This document shows, one piece after another, positions 24,587-34,981 of a stretch of DNA of 64,000 nt (its first letter is position 1; every line of letters starts with the position of its first letter). Made by a program: the position numbers and the translations under genes. Under the pieces are notes generated by a model, which worked only from the letters and a program-made list of their open reading frames with translations, was not told where the DNA came from and ran no database searches. The stretch comes from Procambarus clarkii (Eukaryota; Arthropoda; Malacostraca; Decapoda; Cambaridae), in NCBI RefSeq assembly GCF_040958095.1, contig NC_091193.1, positions 19,790,722 to 19,854,721 on the forward strand. The letters run 5' to 3'.

Positions 24587-24742
24587 AAATAGATACGCAG
24601 ATTTACATCTGCCCTACATAAACAGTGTTCGATGTGTCTTTGTACATAGTGTCATTAATATACACATTAATGCACATTATGTAAAAAGACACATCGAACA
24701 CTGTTGTTTATGTAGGGCAGATGTAAATCTGTGTATCTATGT
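24587..24742. mobile_element. Short near-perfect palindromic element
   Basis: Arms of about 55 bp (agatacgcagatttacatct paired with its complement on the right) enclose a loop of about 45 bp. Mismatches are few, so the copy looks young or is maintained. No frame inside. Confidence 0.7.
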
Positions 24743-25576
24743 ATGTAGGTTAGATTAGGATTTTAAAAGCACTGCAATCACCTTCTGTGGTTGTTTGTTC
24801 AACAAATCACTGAATTATATGTTTAACAGAACTCTAACCCTGTCCATGGAGGACAGAAGAAAATGTATATATGCTGGTTAGCATTGTAAATGTGTGGCCA
24901 CGTCTGTGGTAGGAAAAAGCAAAAAATAAATATATAACTCTTTAAGTCAACTCTCGTATGCAAAGCAACGTTTCGAGCAAATGCTAATCATAGCTTTGTG
25001 TTTCTTTTTATCTTCTTACTCATTGACACCAAATGTACATGACCTATTGAAGGTTAGTCTTAAGATATGCCTAATTATTTCAAGACTTATAAAATATATA
25101 AATGATAGATAAAGAACTACACAACCTATGTATTTAATGCGTATGTTATTTTAGTGCATTAATGTGTTATTTTTCTGCAAAAAAGTAGTAACTTGATCGT
25201 TATATCCTACCACTCCTATTCGAAAGCTACCATTTTAATAGTATTCACCGTACATCGATGCAATATCAGCTCAATAATTAATCTACTATTTCTTTTTGTC
25301 TCTCGCAGGATCATATGATGTTTCAATAGTCTGTTTAAATCAAACGTCGAGTGTTATGTACTCACTTTTATACAAAAAAATTATACTTATTATTTTATAG
25401 ACATAATTAACTTTTTTTTTTTATTTTTATTAGTCATTTTTATAAAAGAAAAATATAAACCAAAAAATATATTGGTCCGGGTATGAAGGTCACCCCGGTC
25501 TGGACCGAGACCAGGCCCGGGTCACGCTCATCCGTCAGTCATCCATCTCAGGGAACCCTCCTAGTTTCCTTTTCCC

Positions 25577-26117
25577 CTACTGGCTGCCAGGTTGTGGTCG
25601 TGAAGCTGGGCTGCCAGGTTGTGGTCGTGAAGCTGGGCTGCCAGGTTGTGGTCGTGAAGCTGGGCTGCCAGGTTGTGGTCGTGAAGCTGGGCTGCCAGGT
25701 TGTGGTCGTGAAGCTGGGCTGCCAGGTTGTGGTCGTGAAGCTGGGCTGCCAGGTTGTGGTCGTGAAGCTGGGCTACCAGGTTGTGGTCGTGAAGCTGGGC
25801 TGCCAGGTTGTGGTCGTGAAGCTGGGCTGCCAGGTTGTGGTCGTGAAGCTGGGCTGCCAGGTTGTGGTCGTGAAGCTGGGCTGCCAGGTTGTGGTCGTGA
25901 AGCTGGGCTGCCAGGTTGTGGTGTTGAAGCTGGGCTGTCAGATGGGTGGTGGTGGCGGCTCGTGTCGAGCACTTCTCCGTCGCAAGTTGTTATCTGCTCA
26001 CTGAGAAAGACAGGAAGATAAGAAGGCGACCAAGGTAGATACTCACCTGTGTTCATCAGTAAGGTGATGCACACTATGTACAATACCAGAGGTCAACTGC
26101 CACAGTGCCATCTTCAT
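25577..26117 (-). CDS. Possible Pro/Arg-rich repeat peptide gene
   Basis: Minus-strand model: exon 1 26047-26117 (ATG in AAACAATGAAG, donor CAG/GTGAGT), a 46-bp intron with a good pyrimidine tract and CTCAG acceptor, exon 2 25577-26000 ending in TAG. The product begins MKMALWQLTSG, continues SEQITTCDGEVLDTSRHHHP, then 13 units of nine residues (SPASRPQPG) and stops just after the array. A 46-bp intron is unusually short. The predicted N-terminus is weakly hydrophobic; the alternative frame holds a better hydrophobic stretch (VLYIVCITLLM) but no ATG. So the gene may be frame-damaged or simply a repeat with chance ORFs. If real, it would resemble Pro/Arg-rich peptides in composition only. Confidence 0.3.
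25583..25935 (-). repeat. 27-bp minisatellite, 13 units
   Basis: The unit gctgccaggttgtggtcgtg plus seven bases is nearly invariant. All frames are open because 27 is a multiple of three. The minus frame gives SPASRPQPG. Confidence 0.95.
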
Positions 26118-26340
26118 TGTTTATTTGTAAACTAGTTTTAGAGTCAACAAAAGTGTTATGTAGTTAGTATGGTCTATACCAACTAGCTTAGACCATACTA
26201 ACTACAAAAAAGGTTGGAAATCGTGAGACTTTTAACCCAACCTTCCCGACGATGGTCAATGTTAGGGTACAGTTATTTCATCGAATCACCTCGCTGTTGG
26301 GGTCACGTGAGTAACACAAATGTGAAGAAGCTAAAGAATA

Positions 26341-27640
26341 TGTGTCAGCCAGGTAGGTGTTCCTGTCGGTCCTAATGTGTGTCAGCCAGGTAGGTGTCCC
26401 TGTCGGTCCTAATGTGTGTCAGCCAGGTAGGTGTTCCCTGTCGGTCCTAATGTGTGTCAGCCAGGTAGGTGTCCCTGTCGGTCCTAATGTGTGTCAACCA
26501 GGTAGGTGTTCCCTGTCGGTCCTAATGTGTGTCAAGCCAGGTAGGTGTTCCCTGTCGGTCCTAATGTGTGTCAGCCAGGTAGGTGTTCCTGTCGGTCCTA
26601 ATGTGTGTCAGCCAGGTAGGTGTTCCTGTCGGTCCTAATGTGTGTCAACCAGGTAGGTGTTCCTGTCGGTCCTAATGTGTGTCAACCAGGTAGGTGTCCC
26701 TGTCGGTCCTAATGTGTGTCAACCAGGTAGGTGTCCCTGTCGGTCCTAATGTGTGTCAGCCAGGTAGGTGTTCCTGTCGGTCCTAATGTGTGTCAACCAG
26801 GTAGGTGTTCCTGTCGGTCCTAATGTGTGTCAACCAGGTAGGTGTTCCTGTCGGTCCTAATGTGTGTCAGCCAGGTAGGTGTTCCTGTCGGTCCTAATGT
26901 GTGTCAACCAGGTAGGTGTTCCTGTCGGTCCTAATGTGTGTCAACCAGGTAGGTGTTCCTGTCGGTCCTAATGTGTGTCAGCCAGGTAGGTGTTCCTGTC
27001 GGTCCTAATGTGTGTCAACCAGGTAGGTGTTCCTGTCGGTCCTAATGTGTGTCAACCAGGTAGGTGTTCCTGTCGGTCCTAATGTGTGTCAACCAGGTAG
27101 GTGTTCCTGTCGGTCCTAATGTGTGTCAGCCAGGTAGGTGTTCCTGTCGGTCCTAATGTGTGTCAACCAGGTAGGTGTCCCTGTCGGTCCTAATGTGTGT
27201 CAGCCAGGTAGGTGTTCCTGTCGGTCCTAATGTGTGTCAACCAGGTAGGTGTCCCTGTCGGTCCTAATGTGTGTCAGCCAGGTAGGTGTTCCTGTCGGTC
27301 CTAATGTGTGTCAACCAGGTAGGTGTCCCTGTCGGTCCTAATGTGTGTCAGCCAGGTAGGTGTTCCTGTCGGTCCTAATGTGTGTCAGCCAGGTAGGTGT
27401 TCCTGTCGGTCCTAATGTGTGTCAGCCAGGTAGGTGTTCCTGTCGGTCCTAATGTGTGTCAGCCAGGTAGGTGTTCCTGTCGGTCCTAATGTGTGTCAGC
27501 CAGGTAGGTGTTCCTGTCGGTCCTAATGTGTGTCAACCAGGTAGGTGTCCCTGTCGGTCCTAATGTGTGTCAGCCAGGTAGGTGTTCCTGTCGGTCCTAA
27601 TGTGTGTCAGCCAGGTAGGTGTCCCTGTCAGTCCTAATAT
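26341..27640 (+). repeat. 35-bp minisatellite, about 37 units
   Basis: The unit is tgtgtcagccaggtaggtgt followed by 15 bases ending in ggtcctaa. Variation is mainly agcc or aacc, and gttcc or gtccc. The first units carry single-base length differences. It is not coding: a 35-bp unit shifts frame each time. Each unit contains CAG/GTAGGT, which matches a splice donor. Confidence 0.95.
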
Positions 27641-27729
27641 GCAGGTAGGAGTTTCCCATGATGTTACGAAATATTTCAAGGATTCCTCCAAACAAAACAG
27701 GAATGGGAATTAATGCCCTAGAAGCTGTT

Positions 27730-27985
27730 TACCAAAACCGTCCTCTCAAAATAACGTTTTGCTCGTATGTGCGCTATGGACCAAAAACTGACGTAATTTG
27801 AAATGAAATCGGCACACAAAAGTTATGTACTGTCCCGTTTTCTGTTGTGGGAAGTAGACCTCCCAAGTACCTATTTACTGCTAGATGAAATGGGGCACAA
27901 GGTGACGTATATCGCTGCTAACTTGCTTATGATGCGGCCAGGATTCGAACCCAGGACTTAAGGCTGAGAATGGAAATCGTTCGTT
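27730..27985 (-). mobile_element. MITE-like fragment followed by tRNA-derived SINE
   Basis: 27730-27845 resembles one end of the CCGTCCTC family, ending in the gtcccgttttctgtt block also seen at 19030. 27850-27985 is a minus-strand SINE body and B-box (gggttcgaatcctgg on the minus strand). Confidence 0.6.
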
Positions 27986-27999
27986 CATCAGCTATTCAT

Positions 28000-28620
28000 G
28001 GTGTGGATGGGTAAACAGGCATTTACCCATCAATTATTCATACTGTGGATGAATTTAATGTGACTTCAGCCCAGCCTCCTGTTTTGGTAGTACTTATTGT
28101 GACGATGAGGATCATAGTTCATACACCGACGTTGAACGCAAGTAGAAATCGGACATATTGTATTTGGACAAACCGGAAAAGATTTTCTATTTATGATGCA
28201 AAGACAAACTAAACTAACTTAACCTTGTCTCCTCCCTGCTCTCCTCACAATAATAAAATATCTTCACTTCTGCATCTAATTTCAGGGGATATTACACCCT
28301 GCTTCGTATGCCTCCGGCGTACAACACTGTGAGCTGAGTATAGTCCTGGATTATATTCATGACTAAAGCATACTATTATGGTGGCCTAAAAATAACCCTC
28401 CCTGCAGTTGATAGACTCTAGGTACTACACCAAACCATACCCAGTTTCATCAGTTTGTAATCAATCACTGTCAAGAAAGTATGTGATCGGTGTTATCTTG
28501 ATATCTAGACCCCCAAAAAAATCCATTAAGAATTATAAAGATGTATGATTCTAAACCTAAGACCATATAATATAGGTACCATTTACCAGCAAAATAGTAT
28601 TGAAATAGTAATCGAGACCC
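28000..28620. other. No gene seen
   Basis: Mixed AT-rich DNA with short chance ORFs. No repeat family recognised. Confidence 0.5.
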
Positions 28621-29330
28621 CCTTTCCCTTTCCAGTCCATTGTCGTGGGCGGCTGCCAGGGTTTGATGCTCCATGGGACAGTCCTCTGTCCTTTTGGAGC
28701 CTTATGCTCCTGCTGCCGTCTTCACTAATTATGCTGGATGCTATTTCCTATTCCTTTCATTTTCCTCCCCCTCTTCTCCTTTCTAATTGTCATTTCCCTC
28801 CGACCTTTTGTCATTCTTGATTATTCTCTTACATCTTTTTTTGACGCCCGGGTGTTTGGGGAGGCACACTCACCCGCAGAACTGTGGTACCCGACGTTGC
28901 GAGCAAGGGGATGCTTTTATTGTCAATCCTCGCCTTTGTTGCTGAATCCGATCTCGACAGACTGACGGTTCTTAAGGTGGCGATTTCGGGGCGTATACTC
29001 ATGATGCACCCCTGGGGGGCCCGTCTTGTCGGTGTCCTATCCTCTAATTGTGGCTCCATGGTGGGTATGGGGCTTATTCGTGAATGAAATTATTATCTGC
29101 TTGTTTCTATGCCGCTAAATATTTAAGACTAATAACTTCCCAGACTCGTGGGGTGGGCAACCAAGCCCCTGAGTCGGACTGTGATGGAAGACCGGACTCT
29201 GTAGCCCCCGCTACATTGGGCCCAGACCAAGCCCCTCCTTTGACCCTCCCGACTACCCCCCCCCCTCTGCTCCCCTCCCACCTTTGTGGTAGGGTTGAAC
29301 TCCAAGCCCCCGCTTAACATAACCCAACAT
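28620..29330. other. GC-rich segment, unclassified, probably repeat-derived
   Basis: The base composition is unlike its AT-rich neighbours. It contains overlapping short ORFs on both strands with no domain I recognise and no supported splice sites. I suspect dispersed-repeat ends, but cannot name a family. Confidence 0.35.
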
Positions 29331-29429
29331 AACTAAGTCTGTAACTCATGTTCCTAGTAAAATAGATTATTATTGTTGGAAAAGAACCAATATGGAAAGA
29401 AATATTTGAAAATAACAACACTTACTCAG

Positions 29430-30330
29430 GTCTATTAGGCAAATCGGACCTTGCATAATGGGTTGTTGTTGCCTCCAGCAAAGCTGTGGCTCATAAAATC
29501 CACTCTAATGCTTGGTCCACATAAAGCTTTGAGTGTCTGTAATCCAGTTTACAAGAACAACTTTCTGCTTACAGAAATAAAATATATGCATATTATTCTC
29601 AATTTCAGTACATTGGTCACACCTATTGTTGTCCTAAATGCCCAACATCAACAACCTATCATTAGTAGGGAGGGTGTCATGAATATAGCCATACAATAGT
29701 TCACATTGTTTTGGGGCAATATATTTAACATTAAGGTTTGCCCATATTACTCGCCAGCTAAAGAGTGGATATGCCTCCTCTACTCTAGGAACTATATTTT
29801 GGAGCAGAACATCATACACATGTTTACTGTTCATCATTAAAAACCTTCAACATTACAAAGCCGCCTGAGAACATCAATTGCACAAGAATAAAAGTGAGGT
29901 GAAATAAAGGCAAGGTTAGTATACTCTGGCATATGTATCAAGCAGCTAACACGTACTTTACAAAAATAATGTCCTAAAGCATTTACACTATTCTTTAGGA
30001 TTACTTCCTTTATAAAGGTAACACATAACTATACCAATGACTTATGGTACACATTCAGTCTCCCTATTCCACCATCTTTCTTACCTTTACATAGTGTAGT
30101 CCGTTTAATTGTTTGGTATCTACCATACCATACATATCTAAAATAGTTTTGTCAATCTCCATAGCAATTTTCTTATCAATTGGAAAACTGTAAGACAAAT
30201 ACCATACTTTAGGTAAAATTTTGCAATTATTTATTATAGCCTTCTGAAAAAGGGTTAATTTGAAACATATTCGTAGCTACTATTATATTTCTACATGGTA
30301 CTTGCCAATTCGTAACCAATGTTGTCCCCT
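29430..30330 (-). mobile_element. LINE C-terminal remnant, minus strand
   Basis: Reverse-complement pieces include KVWYLSYSFPIDKK, a Y-x-x-IKRTTLCK-x-KKDGGIGRL block near 30060-30150, and EEAYPLFSWRVIW with a downstream Cys-His segment near 29640-29800. This pattern is usual for the region after RT in several LINE groups. Multiple stops are present. Confidence 0.65.
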
Positions 30331-30489
30331 ATTTTTTACACCAGCAAATCCCGAGAGCCTTGACAGACCCGGGTGAGCCACGCCTTAGTCATATATATTG
30401 CTAATCACAATAATGCGTAATCACAATAATGCAGGGAATAACAGGGAAGGCTTAAAATCCCAGTTGGATGCCAGTTGTGTCTCTGGAAT

Positions 30490-30690
30490 CCTTCCTTATT
30501 GTGGGTAACTCAGTAGCTTGGTTAGTACAACTATCGTCTTCCGCTTTTGTGGTCCCGTGTTCGAGGCTCCGATAGTCCAAGTTGGAAATACCTATGGGGG
30601 TACCTCCTCTGGTTGAATCAGTGAGGACCCTAGCCTCAGAGAATATAATGAAAAGCACTCGAAGCGACATACTTATCTGCATGCCAGTAG
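30490..30690 (+). mobile_element. tRNA-like SINE
   Basis: A-box-like agcttggttagtac and B-box-like gtgttcgaggctc are 35-40 bp apart, as in a tRNA-derived head; a non-tRNA body follows. It could be a decayed tRNA pseudogene. Confidence 0.5.
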
Positions 30691-31509
30691 AGGAGTGGTG
30701 TTCCTCCAGGCGACAAGGTCCTCGCTAGGATCCTGTGTCAACCTCGGTGCTCCTCTAAACCTTCCCGTCAGTGTTTCAGCCGCGCCTGTACTCTGGCACT
30801 CCCAGTACAGCAGTGCCTGGCCCTGCACCACGGGGCCCGCACCTCCCATGGCCCGCAGTCATCTTGGGGGAGGTTCTCGTATCTCCGCAGAATGATGAGA
30901 CGTTACTTAGCGTGCTCTCTGACCCCAGCTTGTTAATATTTAAATAATTTAATTTTGTATTTGGGCTAATTTAATTGTCCATCTTGTTGCTTAGACTAGC
31001 TGAGGGTTTCTTGTAAATATTGATGTGAGTGGCGGTCGGTGTTGGAGTAGGCTGCAATGTTCCGTCACGCGTCGCACCACACACACACCCAAACACTCGC
31101 CACCCACCACAACGCACAATCCTTACCCACTACACTTTGTGTCTTTAGTAATAACATTGTTTTCTCGAAATATCTGAAAAAAATGAATATATGTACACAT
31201 ACCGTGTACATGCGTACACATGTCACTGTTAGTTCTCAATAGTGTATATAAAACGTTGTGGGTGTGTATGTTGGGCGGGCGTGTGTAGTGACCTTCGGGG
31301 AAGGGGGGGTGTTATTATAGCAGCTTCCTGTCACCTGAACTCAGCGCCCCAGTCATTATAAACACTCGCCATTGTTATTATAAACAATCGTTATCGTTGG
31401 CATTATAAACACGTGTAGGAAGTATAGTATGTAAGTAATATCCTTCCTAATCTCATCAGCTGAGGTGCAGATAATGAGACGGGTCTGTTTTGATTGTTGC
31501 CATCGGAGG

Positions 31510-31590
31510 TGGTTAGTTTATTGTGCACCCCATACTCATCCTGTGAGCGGTAGCGCAAAAAGAATTACAGAGGGCACAAAAGGCCTTCAT
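31510..31590 (-). mobile_element. Retroelement 3' tail
   Basis: gtttattgtgcaccccatac and following gttacagagg-type text match the blocks at 6255 and 20150. It lies where the 3' end of the adjacent minus-strand LINE (31850-32640) would be expected. Confidence 0.5.
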
Positions 31591-31849
31591 CAGACCTCAA
31601 CAGAGGTTATTTCATTAACAATTTCATCTATCCTACACACGTTATAATTACAATGTCAGCTAGTTACAGAGAATGTTATATGTCAACAGTTATATATATA
31701 CAGTAAGTCATTATACATTAATGGTAGGTCTTATCGCTTATACATAATTGTTTGAGCAATGGAGATATTACAGAGTCATAAGAAGCTACTGTTTATTATT
31801 AGTCTTTACAATACACTACTTGTTTCTTAATCTCATATGTCGCTTATCT

Positions 31850-32640
31850 ACTGAGAGCGAAATATGGACACAGTGCAAGGATTTCAGGTATTTTATCCTT
31901 AGTAATAAGATAGGGTTCCATATCATCCAACGTGGGTTTAGATTTATCTCTTAATGGCTCAATTTTACTATATAATATATATTATATAATCTAAGATATA
32001 GTGTTCGAGTGTGTGTCCCTGTCTTTGTCCACACACTTTACACTTTACTTCATCTAGATCCCTATACAGGCCGAATTGCCAGATACTTGTAGCCAAGTCT
32101 TACTCGAGCTGTGACAACGTCTGTTAGTCTACTGACTTTGTTACTTGCCCCATACACATGTTTTACTTCACACATTTCATTGTGATGAACAATGGACCTG
32201 CTAGTTCCAGTTTGCACAGTTCTACTGTCTTCAAATTCATCCAAGAGCTCTCGTCTTATGACACTTTAAAGGGACCTATTTGATAACTCAAGATTCCGTT
32301 CAATACTGACTTTATTTACTGCAACATTAGCAAGGGCGTCAACTTTATCATGTTCCTGCAGGCCAATGTGAGAAGGAATCCACAACATTTTTATATTTAC
32401 CTCCTGATTAAGTATGTTTATATATTTATGTCTGGCTTCGAAGACAGACACGTTATTACTTGATTGCAAACTATTTATTGCTCGTAGTGAGGAAAGGGAG
32501 TGAGAAATAATTAAGCTGTCTACTTCAGTGTTGTCAATAATTGCGAGTGCTACCAGTATTGTTCCCAACTCGGCTTGCATTTTGGATGCCCAATTACTAA
32601 CTCTTACATTCCTTTGGCATAACCTATCTCTAAGTTGTCA
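31850..32640 (-). mobile_element. RNase H-bearing LINE remnant, minus strand
   Basis: The frame at 32266-32580 holds MQAELGTILVALAI, SLSSLRAI and WIPSHIGLQEHDKVDALA, characteristic of the RNase H domain of I/Jockey-type LINEs. A second piece at 32062-32244 continues it (ASNKVSRLTDVVTARVRLGY). The pieces are in different frames, so the copy is dead. A 27-bp array abuts its 5' side. Confidence 0.8.
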
Positions 32641-32679
32641 CATTCCTAGAAGTCCTACACTGGTTCTTGGTCCACTCAT

Positions 32680-34272
32680 GTCATCATTGTCACTATAAAC
32701 ACTCATGTCATCGTTGTCACTATAAACACTCATGCCATCGTTGTTACTATAAACACTTGTTTCATCTTTGTTACTATAAACACTTGTGTCATCTTTGTCA
32801 CTATAAACACTTGTGTCATCTTTGTCACTATAAACACTTGTGTCATCTTTGTCACTATAAACACTTGTGTCATCTTTGTCACTATAAACACTTGTGTCAT
32901 CTTTGTCACTATAAACACTTGTGTCATCTTTGTCACTATAAACACTTGTGTCATCTTTGTCACTATAAACACTTGTGTCATCTTTGTCACTATAAACACT
33001 TGTGTCATCTTTGTCACTATAAACACTTGTGTCATCTTTGTCACTATAAACACTTGTGTCATCTTTGTCACTATAAACACTTGTGTCATCTTTGTCACTA
33101 TAAACACTTGTGTCATCTTTGTCACTATAAACACTTGTGTCATCTTTGTCACTATAAACACTTGTGTCATCTTTGTCACTATAAACACTTGTGTCATCTT
33201 TGTCACTATAAACACTTGTGTCATCTTTGTCACTATAAACACTTGTGTCATCTTTGTCACTATAAACACTTGTGTCATCTTTGTCACTATAAACACTTGT
33301 GTCATCTTTGTCACTATAAACACTTGTGTCATCTTTGTCACTATAAATACTTGTGTCATCTTTGTCACTATAAACACTTGTGTCATCTTTGTCACTATAA
33401 ACACTTGTGTCATCTTTGTCACTATAAACACTTGTGTCATCTTTGTCACTATAAACACGTGTGTCATCTTTGTCACTATAAACACTTGTGTCATCTTTGT
33501 CACTATAAACACTTGTGTCATCTTTGTCACTATAAACACTTGTGTCATCTTTGTCACTATAAACACTTGTGTCATCTTTGTCACTATAAACACTTGTGTC
33601 ATCTTTGTCACTATAAACACTTGTGTCATCTTTGTCACTATAAACACTTGTGTCATCTTTGTCACTATAAACACTTGTGTCATCTTTGTCACTATAAACA
33701 CTTGTGTCATCTTTGTCACTATAAACACTTGTGTCATCTTTGTCACTATAAACACTTGTGTCATCTTTGTCACTATAAACACTTGTGTCATCTTTGTCAC
33801 TATAAACACTTGTGTCATCTTTGTCACTATAAACACTTGTGTCATCTTTGTCACTATAAACACTTGTGTCATCTTTGTCACTATAAACACTTGTGTCATC
33901 TTTGTCACTATAAACACTTGTGTCATCTTTGTCACTATAAACACTTGTGTCATCTTTGTTACTATAAACACTTGTGTCATCTTTGTCACTATAAACACTT
34001 GTGTCATCTTTGTTACTATAAACACTTGTGTCATCTTTGTTACTATAAACACTTGTGTCATCTTTGTCACTATAAACACTTGTGTCATCTTTGTTACTAT
34101 AAACACTTGTGTCATCTTTGTCACTATAAACACTTGTGTCATCTTTGTTACTATAAACACTTGTGTCATCTTTGTTACTATAAACACTTGTGTCATCTTT
34201 GTTACTATAAACACTTGTGTCATCTTTGTTACTATAAACACTTGTGTCATCTTTGTTACTATAAACACTCAC
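32680..34272 (-). repeat. 27-bp minisatellite, about 59 units
   Basis: The unit is acttgtgtcatctttgtcac plus tataaac. It is nearly invariant apart from c/t at one site, clustered towards the right end. All three minus frames and at least one plus frame stay open for 500 codons or more. The minus frame gives the acidic SVYSDKDDT. No splice-linked signal exon was found, so I call it a repeat, not a gene. Confidence 0.95.
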
Positions 34273-34374
34273 GTCATAGTTGTCTTTATATGTTAATCCC
34301 TAAATGTTCACTGGGAGCCGACACGCAGCTCCCGTGGTGCTGACTTTACAGGTCGTGATCTATACATCTCTTAA

Positions 34375-34610
34375 CATCTCTTTGACTCGTCTAATTCTCA
34401 AGCTTCCATACATACCATCTTCTATTACTATCCACTGCGAACATCTCTTTTGTGTCTTCTCTGTCAAATCGCCCCCCCCCCCCCACTGAGTATTTTGTAC
34501 GTCTCTATCATATCCTCTCTCTTTCTCTTATCTTTTTAGCGACTTCAGATCTAGGGATGATAGATTTAGTTCTTTCAGATTTTCTTCATACCCCATCCCT
34601 GTGCGTATAT
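34375..34610 (-). mobile_element. Short LINE 3' remnant
   Basis: The reverse complement contains KELNLSSLDLKSLKR-like text, usual near the C-terminus of CR1-like LINEs. Short and decayed. Confidence 0.4.
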
Positions 34611-34611
34611 T

Positions 34612-34898
34612 TAATATTTGTATTTAGTATTTGTATTTACAGAATCGAGTTATTAGCTCTTGGACCCCGCCTTTCTAACCAATTTATTTTTCCTTTATTA
34701 TGTGTACTACATATATTTCTCTCTAACACACACACACATCCCCAGAAAGCAGCCCATAGCAGCTGTTTACTGTTAGGTGAACAGATCACCACGGTGAAAG
34801 AAACTGCTCATTTGTTTCCGCCTCCGCCGGAGATGGAACCCGGGCCCTTAGGACTATGAACCCAGAGCACTGTCCACTCAGCCACGAGGCCCCGTAAA
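34612..34898 (-). mobile_element. tRNA-derived SINE, minus strand
   Basis: The minus-strand head shows A box (gctgagtggacagtgctc) and B box (cgggttccatctccgg), a body as at 9337, and a tail built of aaatacaaatactaaatac. It lies 30 bp from the TATA box of the WAP gene. The same tail occurs in the copy at 61765-62090. Confidence 0.85.
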
Positions 34899-34927
34899 TG
34901 TGTGTATGTGTGTGTGTGTGACCAGGA

Positions 34928-34934
34928 TATAAAA
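34928..34934 (+). promoter_or_regulatory. TATA box of the WAP peptide gene
   Basis: tataaaa lies 54 bp before the ATG at 34982, with a ccagtccc initiator-like site 25-30 bp downstream. The leader would be only about 25-30 nt. Confidence 0.6.
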
Positions 34935-34981
34935 CATCACCAGGAAGGAGCCAGTCCCATTACATCGTTGTCACCAGCACC

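Noticed and set aside
25483-26004. Plus-strand ORF with GCQVVVVKL repeats
   Set aside because: Frame shadow of the 27-bp array. No signal peptide or splice context.
26341-27640. CRISPR-like regular array
   Set aside because: Units are directly adjacent with no unique spacers, in a eukaryotic genome. It is a minisatellite.
28545-29320. Cluster of overlapping short ORFs
   Set aside because: No domain, no splice signals, open on both strands in GC-rich DNA. Probably repeat-derived.
32667-34343. Plus-strand Cys/His-rich 558-codon ORF
   Set aside because: Shadow of the 27-bp array (CHYKHLCHL units). The zinc-finger look is a by-product.
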